64,000 nt of DNA. Origin: Lachnospiraceae bacterium. GTDB lineage: Bacteria > Bacillota > Clostridia > Lachnospirales > Lachnospiraceae. Numbering within the stretch: the first letter of the stretch is position 1; every line of letters begins with the position of its first letter. The position numbers and the translations under genes were made by a program. The notes beneath the pieces were generated by a model, which had not been told where the DNA came from, did no database searches, and was given only the letters and a program-made list of their open reading frames with translations. The stretch covers positions 144,338 through 208,337 of the forward strand of contig JAIKZI010000039.1 in NCBI GenBank assembly GCA_024682375.1. Reading direction: 5' to 3'. Below are positions 17,540 through 27,074 of the stretch, one piece after another.

Positions 17540-18940
17540 TTACTTACCTCCGAGCAATTGCTTAACAATATGCTGTATATTGACAACTTCTATATCGTCA
17601 GGTACCCCCTGTCCATTGCAGACATATGAGATATCTGTGTCCGCATAAAGTTTAGTATTCAAAATATTTCCACACACATCTGTCTCATCGAGCTTTGTGA
17701 AAATAAGATGAAAGTCAGTAAATGATTTATAAATATCGACAATAGCTTTCAAATCTCTATATTTTGTTGTAGCAGAAAGAACTAGATAAACATCTTTTTG
17801 GAATGCAGGATCTACAGCATTTAGGATATCCTCCATATCTTTTCTCTGTCCCTTGTTCTTATGGGAAAATCCTGCTGTATCAACAAGAATCAAATCCAAA
17901 CCGCCCATCTTTGCAATGGCTTCGTTCATGTCATCCTTTGTAAGAACAACATCCAAAGGAATTTCAAGAATGTTTGCATAGGTTCTAAGCTGATCTGTAG
18001 CCGCAATTCTATATGTATCAGTAGTCAAAAGTCCTACAGTTTTTCCGTAGTTTAATTTGTACCTAGATGCTAGTTTAGCAATTGTTGTTGTCTTTCCAAC
18101 ACCTGTTGGCCCAATCAAAAAGACGATAAAAGGTTTACTATCACCACAGACAATTGTCTTAGGTTTACCCATCATAAGCACAAGCTTCTGATATACATTG
18201 GATAAAAGGAAATCCAGATTATTTCCTGTTCTAATAACCTTTTCCATATCCTTTATAATCTGATTAACGTACTTTTCATCAACTTCATTAGAAAGCAATA
18301 CGTTATAAAGCATGCTGACAAACTGGCGGTTAGTGGTTTTACTTTTTTCCTCCATGTCAGCATTGATAGAATCTTTCAAGTTAACAAATCCATCCTCTTC
18401 AGGTTTTTCAACGGCCTTAGGAGCCTTCTGATATGCAGGATTTGTAGGTTGTTTCACTTCCTGATTCATATTAGGAAGGAGAGAGTCAAGTCTCTTGTCT
18501 TCTGCATTAGCATAATTTTCAGTGTTTCTATGACGATTAACCTCTATAGACTCGGATTTTTTTATAACATCATTCACGGCTTTGAAAGCACTTCTAAGAG
18601 ATTCTTCTGCAAGTGCATCTGCATCCTGATTTGAAGGTGCAGAAGTAAGAGGTGGCAGAGGATTTTTCTTTGTTTCTACATGATTTACAACTCCTCTTTC
18701 ACCGGCAACTGCATCGAAATGACCACCTTCGCCAAGCGCTGTAGAAGGATTCTGTTTAACAGGTGTCTTATCGTCTTCAAGAGCTGCAGTAACTTCATAA
18801 GTACTTGTCTTAAAGATTCCAAAAACTCCCTTAGGACGAATCTCTTTTACATTCATAATAACTACTGAATCACCCAATTCATTTTTAGCATTTTGTATTG
18901 CTTCATCTCTGCTATTTCCAGTAAATTTCTTAATTGTCAT
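17540..18940 (-). CDS. flhF: Flagellar biosynthesis SRP-like GTPase FlhF
   Basis: 466 residues. A basic/variable N-terminal region (1-about 195) precedes the NG GTPase domain. G motifs are visible: FLIGPTGVGKTTTIAKLA (G1), LLTTDTYRIAATDQL (G2), LILVDTAGFSHK (G3) and FTKLDE (G4). FlhF recruits early flagellar components to the assembly site. It overlaps the end of flhA by 11 bases and precedes flhG, the usual order. Confidence 0.95.
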   Translation of the reverse strand: MTIKKFTGNSRDEAIQNAKNELGDSVVIMNVKEIRPKGVFGIFKTSTYEVTAALEDDKTPVKQNPSTALGEGGHFDAVAGERGVVNHVETKKNPLPPLTSAPSNQDADALAEESLRSAFKAVNDVIKKSESIEVNRHRNTENYANAEDKRLDSLLPNMNQEVKQPTNPAYQKAPKAVEKPEEDGFVNLKDSINADMEEKSKTTNRQFVSMLYNVLLSNEVDEKYVNQIIKDMEKVIRTGNNLDFLLSNVYQKLVLMMGKPKTIVCGDSKPFIVFLIGPTGVGKTTTIAKLASRYKLNYGKTVGLLTTDTYRIAATDQLRTYANILEIPLDVVLTKDDMNEAIAKMGGLDLILVDTAGFSHKNKGQRKDMEDILNAVDPAFQKDVYLVLSATTKYRDLKAIVDIYKSFTDFHLIFTKLDETDVCGNILNTKLYADTDISYVCNGQGVPDDIEVVNIQHIVKQLLGGK

Positions 18941-20990
18941 TTATTGTCACCATTCCCACTGATCGTAATTCTACATTTGGCTCAACTTCGTTAAATGAAA
19001 CCACTATTAAATCACTATAGTAATCTTCCGTCAGATTTTTGAAATACATTCTAACAATTGGAGAACAAACTACTATAGGAGCAAGCCCCTGGTCCTCAAA
19101 TTTCTTTATTTCAACTCCAAGAGAATCCATAATTGCTCTGACTTTCTCTGGATCTAACGTCAAATACGCACCCTGCTCTGTCTGTTTTACGGATCCCATA
19201 ATTTCCTGTTCCAGACGAGGATCTAAAGTAATAACATCGGATGTCTCATTTGCCGGGAAGTATTTACTTGAAATAGCTCTCTTAAGCCCCTGTCTTACAT
19301 ATTCCGTAAGGACATCCGTATCTCTTGTAGTAGATGCATGATCTGCTAACACTTCAAATATAGAGAGCAAATCTCGAATTGAGATTCCTTCCTTCAAAAG
19401 GTTCTGCAAAACCTTTTCAATTTCACCTAAACCTAAAAGTTTAGGAATCAATTCATCAACCAAAACAGGATTTGACTTTTTGAGGTTCTCGACAAGATTC
19501 TGAACATCCTGTCGTGTAAGTAGCTCGTCAATATGAGTTCTTATAACCTCTGTCAAATGAGTTGCAATGATTGAAGGCGGATCAACAACAGTATATCCTA
19601 AACTTTCAGCCCTCTCTCTTTGCGACTCCGTAATCCAGATAGCTGGAAGATGGAATGAAGGCTCAAATGTAGGAATACCTGTAATCTCTTCCTCAACATA
19701 TCCAGGATTCATCGCCATATAATGATCAAAAAGAATTTCTCCTTCAGCTACCTGGATACCTTTTATCTTAATAATATATTGATTAGGATTCAGCTGAATA
19801 TTATCTCTAAGTCTAATAATTGGAACTACAGTACCAAGCTCAAGAGCAATCTGACGTCTAATCATAACTACTCTGTCCAAAAGATCTCCACCCTGATTTA
19901 CATCAGCTAGAGGGATAATACCATATCCAAATTCAAGTTCAATAGGGTCAACCTGAAGAAGTGATACAACATTTTCAGGACGTCTAACTTCTTCTGCTTC
20001 AGTCTCTTCTGTTTCTACAGCTTCTTCAGTAGCTTCCTGTTCAATATTCTTCTGAATATTATAGCCTGTAATTATAAGAGCAATACCAAGGCCACCGAAA
20101 ATAACTAAATTCAAAGGTGTAAAAATTCCTAAAAAAGTCAAAACACTTCCAGCTAAAAGAAGCACCTGAGAATTACCAAACAACTGCTTAACAAGAGTTT
20201 CGCCAAAATCATTTTCATTCGAACCCTTTGTTACAAGAATACCTGTAGACAGCGAAATAAGAAGTGATGGAATCTGTGATGTAATACCATCACCAATAGT
20301 AAGAATTCCATACTGCTGAAAAGCATCATTAGCAGCCATACCGCCCTGAGTCATTCCCATCATAATTCCACCTACCAGGTTGATAAGTGTAATAATAAGT
20401 CCGGCTATAGCATCTCCTTTTACATACTTAGTAGCACCATCCATGTTACCGAAGAAACTTGACTCATCCTGCAACTTCTTTCGTCTGGCAGCGGCCTGCT
20501 CATCATTGATAGCACCAGTATTCAAATCGGCATCGATAGCCATCTGCTTACCAGGCATAGCATCCAAAGAGAAACGTGCTGATACCTCAGCTACTCGCTC
20601 AGAACCTTTATTGATAACCATAAACTGGATTATAAGTAAAATTACAAAGACAATACCACCGATGATGATATTACCACCACCTACGAACTGTCCGAAAGTA
20701 ACGACTACATTTCCAGGATTTCCTGTTGTAAGAATAAGTCTTGTTGAACTTACGTTTAGAGAAATTCTAAAAATTGTAGTAAACAAAAGTAACGTTGGGA
20801 AAAAAGCCATATCCAGGATTTCCTTCATGAAAATCGTGTTTAGCATAATTACCAACGCAACACCTATATTAAAGGCTAACAATATATCCAACAAAATGGA
20901 GGGAATAGGTACAATGAAGAATACAACGGCGGCAAGCATATAAAATACAACGCCAAAATCCATACCGTTTACATTTAATTTCTGTAGCAC
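18930..20990 (-). CDS. flhA: Flagellar type III export gate protein FlhA
   Basis: 686 residues, the normal length. The N-terminal half holds about eight membrane helices and the FHIPEP-family signature region RVAEVSARFSLDAMPGKQMA. The C-terminal half is the cytosolic nonameric ring that docks chaperone-substrate complexes. It starts with GTG at 20990, 6 bases after AGGAGG; the initiator choice is well supported. The gap to flhB is 54 bases, the largest in this half of the operon. Confidence 0.96.
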   Translation of the reverse strand: MLQKLNVNGMDFGVVFYMLAAVVFFIVPIPSILLDILLAFNIGVALVIMLNTIFMKEILDMAFFPTLLLFTTIFRISLNVSSTRLILTTGNPGNVVVTFGQFVGGGNIIIGGIVFVILLIIQFMVINKGSERVAEVSARFSLDAMPGKQMAIDADLNTGAINDEQAAARRKKLQDESSFFGNMDGATKYVKGDAIAGLIITLINLVGGIMMGMTQGGMAANDAFQQYGILTIGDGITSQIPSLLISLSTGILVTKGSNENDFGETLVKQLFGNSQVLLLAGSVLTFLGIFTPLNLVIFGGLGIALIITGYNIQKNIEQEATEEAVETEETEAEEVRRPENVVSLLQVDPIELEFGYGIIPLADVNQGGDLLDRVVMIRRQIALELGTVVPIIRLRDNIQLNPNQYIIKIKGIQVAEGEILFDHYMAMNPGYVEEEITGIPTFEPSFHLPAIWITESQRERAESLGYTVVDPPSIIATHLTEVIRTHIDELLTRQDVQNLVENLKKSNPVLVDELIPKLLGLGEIEKVLQNLLKEGISIRDLLSIFEVLADHASTTRDTDVLTEYVRQGLKRAISSKYFPANETSDVITLDPRLEQEIMGSVKQTEQGAYLTLDPEKVRAIMDSLGVEIKKFEDQGLAPIVVCSPIVRMYFKNLTEDYYSDLIVVSFNEVEPNVELRSVGMVTINDN

Positions 20991-21044
20991 GTCTCCCCTC
21001 CTTTCAAAAGTCTATAATTCATGTGTCTAATTACCCAATTTAAA

Positions 21045-22175
21045 TTACACTAGGTTTCTACTATTATATACCAACGCAAGAATCTCGGCTACTGCTTCAT
21101 ACAATTCTGGAGGTATCTCTTGACCTATATCGACAGTTGCATAAAGTGCTCTAGCTAAAGGCTTATTTTCAGTAATTAAAATACCATTTTCTTTCGCAAC
21201 TTCTTTAATCTTGTTAGCGACATAATCCTCACCCTTTGCAACAACAATAGGCGCTGTAGATTCATTTGAATCATATTTAAGCGCTACAGCAATATGCGTA
21301 GGGTTTGTGATTACTACATCGGCATCCGGAACACTTTGCATCATTCTTCTTTGAGAAACTTCCTGCATCTTCTGACGCTGTTTCTGTTTAATCTGCGGAT
21401 CACCTTCAGTATCCTTAAATTCATCCTTTACTTCCTGTTTTGTCATCTTCATATCTTCATTAAACTTACGTTTTTGATAGATATAATCCATAAGACCGAT
21501 AACAAAATAAAGCAAAGAAATCTTAAGTCCTGTATCAATTACGATATCTCCAACCAGAGCAATTGCACCTTTTAGGTTAATATCATAAAGTATAAAAAGT
21601 GTTCCCGCTCTATCCTTCAAAGTGTTATATGCAACCCAGAAAATAATTCCCACCTTTAGAATAGATTTAATCAATTCGAAAATTGATTTTTTGGAAAAAA
21701 TTCTTTTAAATCCATTAATTGGATTCATTTTATTTAGATTAGGTTTCATAGGTTCAGCACTGACCTGCCAACCTACCTGTACAATTTCACCTAAAATACA
21801 AACCATTACACCCGCTATTAGAAAAGGGGCTAATATTAATAACATCCTAAGTATAACTGGGAAAATCAAAGATATAAACGCTTGGACAGAAACACCATCT
21901 CTCTGACTTTCAACGAAATCAGGCATTCGATTTTGATATGTCCATTTAAAGATATTTATTAGATTTGAACCAACGAATCCCACAAAAACTTTTAACGTCA
22001 CAAACAAAGCCATCAAGCCAAAAGCATTAGTTAATTCTTTGCTCTTTGCTACCTGGCCTTTCTTTCTAGCATCAGAAAGTCGCTTAGGTGTAGCGGCTTC
22101 GGTCTTCTCTCCTCCTGGTCCTTCCTGAGGCGAGAAGAACTGTAGATCAAATTGTATTAAATACAATTCACTCAT
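21045..22175 (-). CDS. flhB: Flagellar export apparatus protein FlhB
   Basis: 376 residues. Four membrane helices are followed by a cytosolic domain with the autocleavage motif NPTH (in DVVITNPTHIAVAL, near 286), which controls the switch from rod/hook to filament export. The GEKTEAATPKRLSDARKKGQ block near 22-41 is diagnostic. The start overlaps the fliR stop (ATGA), indicating translational coupling. FliK, the ruler that triggers the switch, is encoded in the same cluster. Confidence 0.96.
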   Translation of the reverse strand: MSELYLIQFDLQFFSPQEGPGGEKTEAATPKRLSDARKKGQVAKSKELTNAFGLMALFVTLKVFVGFVGSNLINIFKWTYQNRMPDFVESQRDGVSVQAFISLIFPVILRMLLILAPFLIAGVMVCILGEIVQVGWQVSAEPMKPNLNKMNPINGFKRIFSKKSIFELIKSILKVGIIFWVAYNTLKDRAGTLFILYDINLKGAIALVGDIVIDTGLKISLLYFVIGLMDYIYQKRKFNEDMKMTKQEVKDEFKDTEGDPQIKQKQRQKMQEVSQRRMMQSVPDADVVITNPTHIAVALKYDSNESTAPIVVAKGEDYVANKIKEVAKENGILITENKPLARALYATVDIGQEIPPELYEAVAEILALVYNSRNLV

Positions 22176-22960
22176 TTCTGCAGAACCCTCATCATCGAAA
22201 CTAACATATTTCTCATTTCTTTAAAGATGTAATTTGAAACATCCGGAAGTAAATATACAACAATAAACAAAACTGAAAAGCCGGCTAAAAGTTTAATCTG
22301 AATACCTACAGAGAACATATTCATCTGAGGCGCAACCTTTGCAATAACACCTAATACGACATTTATTATCATAGTACATGCAAAAACCGGCAACATAATT
22401 CTAAACGAAATAGTGAAAAAATGAGTCATATAAACAGTCATCATTTTTATCAAATTAGTAGTATCTACATTCGCTCCACCTAACTGTATCAGCTGAAACG
22501 AATCCACTATAGCTCTAAGTATATATTGATACATACCTGTAACAATAAGCATGATATAAACATAGTAATAATATAACTGACCGGTAAGTGTAGCCAAAGA
22601 ACCAGTCGAAGGATCGAACTGTGATGCCATAGATAGTCCGATATCCATATCTATAATATTACCAGCAAACATAATAATATATGTACAAATATTTGCTGAG
22701 AATCCCAGTAGCAATCCTGTAATAGCCTCTTTTAAAACCAAAGTAGCATATCCTATTACCGAGACATAAGTATAAGCTTCAACAGGTCTGAATGTATAGT
22801 AAACAAGCATTGCAACAAACAAAGAAAGACCGACCCTAACTCTTCTCGGCACATTACGCATCGAGAAGAAAGGAGCGGCCGCAACAAATGATGCAATTCT
22901 TACTAGAACCAACAAAAAATATTCAAAATCAATTAACGAAAAAGTAAAATTTAATGTCAT
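22172..22960 (-). CDS. fliR: Flagellar export gate protein FliR
   Basis: 262 residues, mostly hydrophobic with about six membrane helices. With FliP and FliQ it forms the core export channel. The VRIASFVAAAPFFSMRNVPR region near the N-terminus is typical. It is 3 bases after fliQ and overlaps flhB by 4. Confidence 0.94.
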   Translation of the reverse strand: MTLNFTFSLIDFEYFLLVLVRIASFVAAAPFFSMRNVPRRVRVGLSLFVAMLVYYTFRPVEAYTYVSVIGYATLVLKEAITGLLLGFSANICTYIIMFAGNIIDMDIGLSMASQFDPSTGSLATLTGQLYYYYVYIMLIVTGMYQYILRAIVDSFQLIQLGGANVDTTNLIKMMTVYMTHFFTISFRIMLPVFACTMIINVVLGVIAKVAPQMNMFSVGIQIKLLAGFSVLFIVVYLLPDVSNYIFKEMRNMLVSMMRVLQK

Positions 22961-22963
22961 AGA

Positions 22964-23233
22964 TTATTTGATAAATAAAGTAAAATCAGACCACAAATCA
23001 ACCATATAAGTAGTTAGATTAGTCATTATAAATGAACCGAAAATTACAAGCGATAAGAATATCGCTAATAACTTAGGAACGAAAGTCAATGTCTGTTCCT
23101 GGATAGACGTAACAGTCTGAAAAATACTAACTACCAAACCTATAACCAAAGAAACAATAAGCATCGGAGCCGAATTAATAATAATCTGATATATTGCATT
23201 TCGCATCATATCAAGTACTGCACCTTGTGACAT
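22964..23233 (-). CDS. fliQ: Flagellar export gate protein FliQ
   Basis: 89 residues, the expected size, with two membrane helices. The segment LVVSIFQTVTSIQEQTLTFV near 30-49 is the conserved loop that packs round the FliP/FliR core. It is 14 bases after fliP and 3 bases before fliR, in the invariant fliP-Q-R order. Confidence 0.95.
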   Translation of the reverse strand: MSQGAVLDMMRNAIYQIIINSAPMLIVSLVIGLVVSIFQTVTSIQEQTLTFVPKLLAIFLSLVIFGSFIMTNLTTYMVDLWSDFTLFIK

Positions 23234-23247
23234 TCTCTCCTCCTAAA

Positions 23248-24078
23248 TCAGTAGAATGTTCTAACTACATTTCCAATTACGAGATCCCATCCATCTGCAA
23301 GTACAAATAGTAGAATCTTGAACGGTAGCGAAATGGTTGTCGGCGGGAGCATCATCATACCCATCGACATAAGAACCGATGCAACTACCATATCAATAAC
23401 GATAAATGGAATATATATAACGAATCCTATGATAAAAGCTGTTCTAAGTTCACTCAAAATGAATGAAGGAACCAAAACATAAAATGGAACATCATCATAG
23501 TCATCATATTTCACTTTGGCTATATCACAGAATAGATTTAAATCCTTCGTCTGTGTCTGACCATACATGAATTCTCTAATAGGACCTTCTGCCTTTTCCA
23601 AAGCGACTTCCTGTGTTATCTCACCTTTATCAAAAGGTTGAATAGCATCAGTATTAATCTTTGTAAAAGTAGGCCACATTATAAATATTGTCAAAAACAG
23701 TGCCAAACCAATTAGCACCTGATTAGGTGGTGACGTCTGTGTTCCAATAGCCGCTCTTACGAAATGTAATACAATGATAATTCGAATAAACGAAGTCATC
23801 ATAATCAAAATCGAAGGCGCTAAAGAAATAACCGTGAGAACGATTAGAATTCTCACGGTCGATGTAAGTGATCCGGTATCACCATTTAAGGTGAGGGAAA
23901 AAATCTCACCATCACCAGTCTTCTGATCACTCGCATTTGGAGCCTTCTCTGTTGCACCATAAGAATTATCTGTAGCATATACTCTTCCAGCTTTCGAAAG
24001 AGATACAGTAGAAAATACCAGTACAAACACTGCAAAGGCTATTGACAGACGACAATACCATTTCTTTAGTTTCGTCAT
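23248..24078 (-). CDS. fliP: Flagellar export gate protein FliP
   Basis: 276 residues. A cleavable signal peptide (about 1-35, ending GRVYA) precedes the conserved FliP region with four membrane helices. Diagnostic blocks are MMTSFIRIIIVLHFVRAAIG near 93-112, QTSPPNQVLIGLALFLT and the C-terminal LPFKILLFVLADGWDLV. FliP forms the pentameric base of the export channel. It overlaps no neighbour and lies 1 base after fliO. Confidence 0.95.
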   Translation of the reverse strand: MTKLKKWYCRLSIAFAVFVLVFSTVSLSKAGRVYATDNSYGATEKAPNASDQKTGDGEIFSLTLNGDTGSLTSTVRILIVLTVISLAPSILIMMTSFIRIIIVLHFVRAAIGTQTSPPNQVLIGLALFLTIFIMWPTFTKINTDAIQPFDKGEITQEVALEKAEGPIREFMYGQTQTKDLNLFCDIAKVKYDDYDDVPFYVLVPSFILSELRTAFIIGFVIYIPFIVIDMVVASVLMSMGMMMLPPTTISLPFKILLFVLADGWDLVIGNVVRTFY

Positions 24079-24079
24079 G

Positions 24080-24454
24080 TTATTCCTTTTTATTTGGAAG
24101 ATTAGTAAACTGCTTTAGAATCTCCTGAAACTTTCCACTAGATTTAAAACTATTATCATCGCAACCAACAATTGAAACAGCTTCACTATCCAGCTCTCCA
24201 AGAAAGACTATCTCATCTTTGCCCACACCAATCACAATATATCTATTCTGACCAGTCTGAACTATTTCAACGAACTTATTGTTTCCAACTCTGATAGTCT
24301 CAACGATTTTCAGATTCTTACCAATTTGCTGCTGTTTTTGAAATCCTGCCATCCACTTCGTGGTATAGAATGTCAAAACCAATACAGCAATAAAAATAAA
24401 TAAAACAATAATCAGTTGAAATAAACTCTCTCCCTGAGAAGTAAGCAAAATCAT
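24080..24454 (-). CDS. fliO: Flagellar biosynthesis protein FliO (FliZ-like)
   Basis: 124 residues. One membrane helix (about 14-30) precedes a cytosolic domain with VETIRVGNNKFVEIVQTGQN and IGVGKDEIVFLGEL, typical of the FliO/FliZ family. FliO assists FliP assembly. Sequence conservation in this family is weak, and the call is secured by its place immediately before fliP and 4 bases after cheY. Confidence 0.87.
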   Translation of the reverse strand: MILLTSQGESLFQLIIVLFIFIAVLVLTFYTTKWMAGFQKQQQIGKNLKIVETIRVGNNKFVEIVQTGQNRYIVIGVGKDEIVFLGELDSEAVSIVGCDDNSFKSSGKFQEILKQFTNLPNKKE

Positions 24455-24458
24455 CTAA

Positions 24459-24821
24459 TTAGCCTATAACCTTCTTTACAGCCTCAAGAACACGTTCTGC
24501 CTGGAAAGGTTTTACAATGAAATCCTTAGCTCCAGACTGAATAGCTTCGATAACCATTGCCTGCTGACCCATAGCTGAGCACATAATAATTGAAGCATTA
24601 GGATCATTTTCTCTAATTGCTTTAAGTGCCTGAATACCGTCCATCTCTGGCATTGTGATATCCATAAGTACAAGATCAGGTTTACATTCTGCGTAAGTAT
24701 CAACGGCCTTCTTACCGTTTTCAGCCTCACCTACAATGTTATAACCATTCTTTGAGAGGATGTCTTTAATCATCATTCTCATAAATGCTGCGTCATCTAC
24801 AACCATTACATTCTTTGCCAT
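24459..24821 (-). CDS. cheY: Chemotaxis response regulator CheY
   Basis: 120 residues, a stand-alone receiver domain. Acidic residues Asp9-Asp10 (VVDDAAFMR), phosphoacceptor Asp54 (LMDITMPEMDG), the SerAla switch (MCSAMGQ) and the Lys-Pro at 104-105 (IVKPF) are all present. Phosphorylated by CheA, it binds FliM/FliY at the switch. Unlike the CheB receiver in the same operon, this one is intact. It lies between fliY and fliO, as in B. subtilis. Confidence 0.95.
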   Translation of the reverse strand: MAKNVMVVDDAAFMRMMIKDILSKNGYNIVGEAENGKKAVDTYAECKPDLVLMDITMPEMDGIQALKAIRENDPNASIIMCSAMGQQAMVIEAIQSGAKDFIVKPFQAERVLEAVKKVIG

Positions 24822-24837
24822 TTGTTCTCTCCTATCA

Positions 24838-26034
24838 TCAATCAGTCAATATTTCCGTTATACGGATACCGAAAGATTCCTCAATAACAACAACTTCACC
24901 TTTTGCAACATATTTGCCATTGACTAAAACGTCAATAGGTTCACCTGCTATCTTATTTAATTCTATTATAGTTCCGGGAGCAAAATCAAGTATTTCCTGA
25001 ATAGATTTATGAGTTCTTCCCAATTCCACTGTAACTTCAAGCGGAACATCCTTGATCAAATCGATGTTTTCCTGCAAAGCAATCACCGGCTGACCGCCTG
25101 TAAATGCTGAAAACTGAGCAGATTGTACATCGACCGGCTGCTGCATTTGCATCTGTGGCATCATTTGTGGAGCCATCTGCATTTGAGGTGCCATCTGAGG
25201 TGCCATCTGTGGAGCCATCTGAGGCTGTGCCTGCTGCATCTGAGGCTGTGCCTGCTGTTGAGCTGTTTCCAAGGATCCCATCTGCATCTCATTCTGAGGT
25301 ACAGCACTAACTTCCTGGCCACTTCCTTCTGGGGAATTAGAATCCGAATCAGCTTCCATATTTCCCTGTACACAAGAAATCATCTCATGAACTAAAGATA
25401 CTGGATACAACTGCATCATCTTACTATCAACCAAGTCACCAATCTGAAGATGGAACTCAATCTTTACAAACAATCCAGAAATGAAGTCTCCAAATTCAGA
25501 GCCCTCTTTTACATCATCTAATTCAATAAGATTAGATGATGGTGGACTGATATCTACCATCTTATTTAGCATAGATGATAATGATGTCGCTGATGAACCC
25601 ATCATCTGGTTCATAGCTTCACTAATAGCAGAAAGATGAATCTCAGTAAGTTCACCATCTGTATTCGTGCCGTCACCACCCATCATTAGATCAGTAATTA
25701 CCTTAACATCAGATTCCTTAAGTACCAACTCGTTGCTACCTGAAAGACCCTTTGTGTAAGTAATCTTAACTAAAACGCATGGTTTATCATATTCATCTAT
25801 TATATCTGTCCACGTGGAAGTTGATACTACTGGAGTAGAAATATCTACCTTTGTATTTACAAGGGAAAAAAGGGCTGTTGCTCCACTTCCCATACAAATA
25901 TTGGCAATTTCTCCAATGGTATCTTTTTCGTCTGTGGTTAGGTCAGCTGCTCCAGCTGAATCAGAAGAACCTCCGCCACCGCCTCCATTTAGGAGAGCAT
26001 CAATTTCTTCCTGGGATAAAGAGCCGTCACTCAT
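24838..26034 (-). CDS. fliY: Flagellar motor switch phosphatase FliY (CheC-FliN fusion)
   Basis: 398 residues. A FliM-like CheY-P docking peptide (LSQEEIDALLNGG, 6-18) is followed by a Gly/Ser linker. A CheC-like domain (about 35-225) has two phosphatase sites, Glu42/Asn45 and Glu139/Asn142. A Met/Gln/Pro/Ala-rich linker spans about 259-299. A C-terminal FliN (SpoA) domain covers about 320-398. It forms the lower C-ring and removes phosphate from CheY-P at the motor. It overlaps fliM by 8 bases. Confidence 0.95.
   Translation of the reverse strand: MSDGSLSQEEIDALLNGGGGGGSSDSAGAADLTTDEKDTIGEIANICMGSGATALFSLVNTKVDISTPVVSTSTWTDIIDEYDKPCVLVKITYTKGLSGSNELVLKESDVKVITDLMMGGDGTNTDGELTEIHLSAISEAMNQMMGSSATSLSSMLNKMVDISPPSSNLIELDDVKEGSEFGDFISGLFVKIEFHLQIGDLVDSKMMQLYPVSLVHEMISCVQGNMEADSDSNSPEGSGQEVSAVPQNEMQMGSLETAQQQAQPQMQQAQPQMAPQMAPQMAPQMQMAPQMMPQMQMQQPVDVQSAQFSAFTGGQPVIALQENIDLIKDVPLEVTVELGRTHKSIQEILDFAPGTIIELNKIAGEPIDVLVNGKYVAKGEVVVIEESFGIRITEILTD
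25138..25260 (-). repeat. Met/Gln/Pro/Ala-rich repeat encoding the FliY linker
   Basis: In-frame short repeats encode units such as QMAPQ and QAQPQM (residues about 259-299 of FliY) between the CheC-like and FliN domains. The DNA repeats (variants of gccatctgtgg/gaggt) could vary in number by slippage. Confidence 0.7.
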
Positions 26035-27019
26035 CTTCTTCCTTCTCCTCCCTAATCACTTTTGTCACTCTAACTGCGTATTGCTTGCCTCGGGTTCCTG
26101 GAAGACCCGTGAATTTCAAAATGTCTCCGACATAAACTGAAAGTTCGTCATCGACCTTACTATCTAGTCTTATAATATCACCAGGACGTAGACTCGAGAA
26201 ATCATGAACTGAAATAGATGATTTTCCAAGGACTACGTTAACTGGAATAGCCGACTTATTAATCAATCTTTCAACTGTAGAATTGTAAGTCTGATCATCT
26301 TTCTCTTGCATATTTGAATACCAGAATTTAGTATTCAACTTATCCATGATCGGTTCAAGTGTAATGTATGGTAAACATACATTCATCAAACCTTCGACAT
26401 CACCTATCTTGATATTTACCGTAATAACGGCTGTCATTTCAGAAGGCGAAATAATCTGTGCGAACTGTGAATTGGTCTCTATTCGCTCCATTCTAGGATT
26501 AACATCTAAAACATTAGCCCAAGGTTCACGAAGCAAATTAACACATACATTCATGATTCGCTCTATAAGTAGAAGCTCAATTTCCGAGAAATCCCTCAAT
26601 TTATCAATAGGATCTCCATTTCCACCAAGCAATCTATCAACAATAGCGTACCCCAGTTTAGAAGCCATTTCAATGATGATATTTCCCTTTAAAGGCGAAA
26701 AATCAATAACTCCAAGGAGTACTGGATTCGAAAGAGCATTCGAAAATTCCATATATGAAATCGCTTCTGCGTTCATAACTTCAACCTGAATATTCTTTCG
26801 TAAATAAATTGGCAGGTTAGTAGATAATAATCGGCCGTAATGTTCAAAAATCATCTCTAGAGTACGAAGATGTTCTTTCGAGAATTTGGAAGGACGTGCA
26901 AAGTCATACTCTTTCACCTGATTTTCACTATTCTTTTTCATTTCCTCGGCATCTACTTCACCGCTGTTTAGAGCTTGAAGCAGACTATCGATTTCGCTCT
27001 GTGAAAGTACGTCACCCAC
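26027..27019 (-). CDS. fliM: Flagellar motor switch protein FliM
   Basis: 330 residues. The N-terminal CheY-P-binding peptide (LSQSEIDSLLQAL, 5-17) is followed by the CheC-like middle domain and a C-terminal SpoA domain. Landmarks are HYGRLLSTNLPIYLRKNIQV and GGNGDPIDKLRDFSEIE. It lacks phosphatase residues, as normal for FliM. The start is GTG at 27019 behind a GGTGG-type site. It links CheY-P binding to FliG rotation. Confidence 0.95.
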   Translation of the reverse strand: MGDVLSQSEIDSLLQALNSGEVDAEEMKKNSENQVKEYDFARPSKFSKEHLRTLEMIFEHYGRLLSTNLPIYLRKNIQVEVMNAEAISYMEFSNALSNPVLLGVIDFSPLKGNIIIEMASKLGYAIVDRLLGGNGDPIDKLRDFSEIELLLIERIMNVCVNLLREPWANVLDVNPRMERIETNSQFAQIISPSEMTAVITVNIKIGDVEGLMNVCLPYITLEPIMDKLNTKFWYSNMQEKDDQTYNSTVERLINKSAIPVNVVLGKSSISVHDFSSLRPGDIIRLDSKVDDELSVYVGDILKFTGLPGTRGKQYAVRVTKVIREEKEEDE

Positions 27020-27074
27020 GGTCGATTCTCACCACCTTCCTGTAAAAAAGACCTATATAACACATAAGATATTA

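Noticed and set aside
20380-20943. 187-codon open frame on the + strand
   Set aside because: Lies wholly inside flhA on the other strand; no ribosome site or family resemblance.
20991-21044. TTGGGT-N16-TATAGA before flhA as a promoter
   Set aside because: Poor -35 and no sign of a new unit; probably chance in AT-rich DNA.
26828-26858. GCCGATTA on the - strand inside fliM, like a sigma-28 -10
   Set aside because: The position 15 bases upstream reads ATGA rather than TAAA, and it is within coding sequence.
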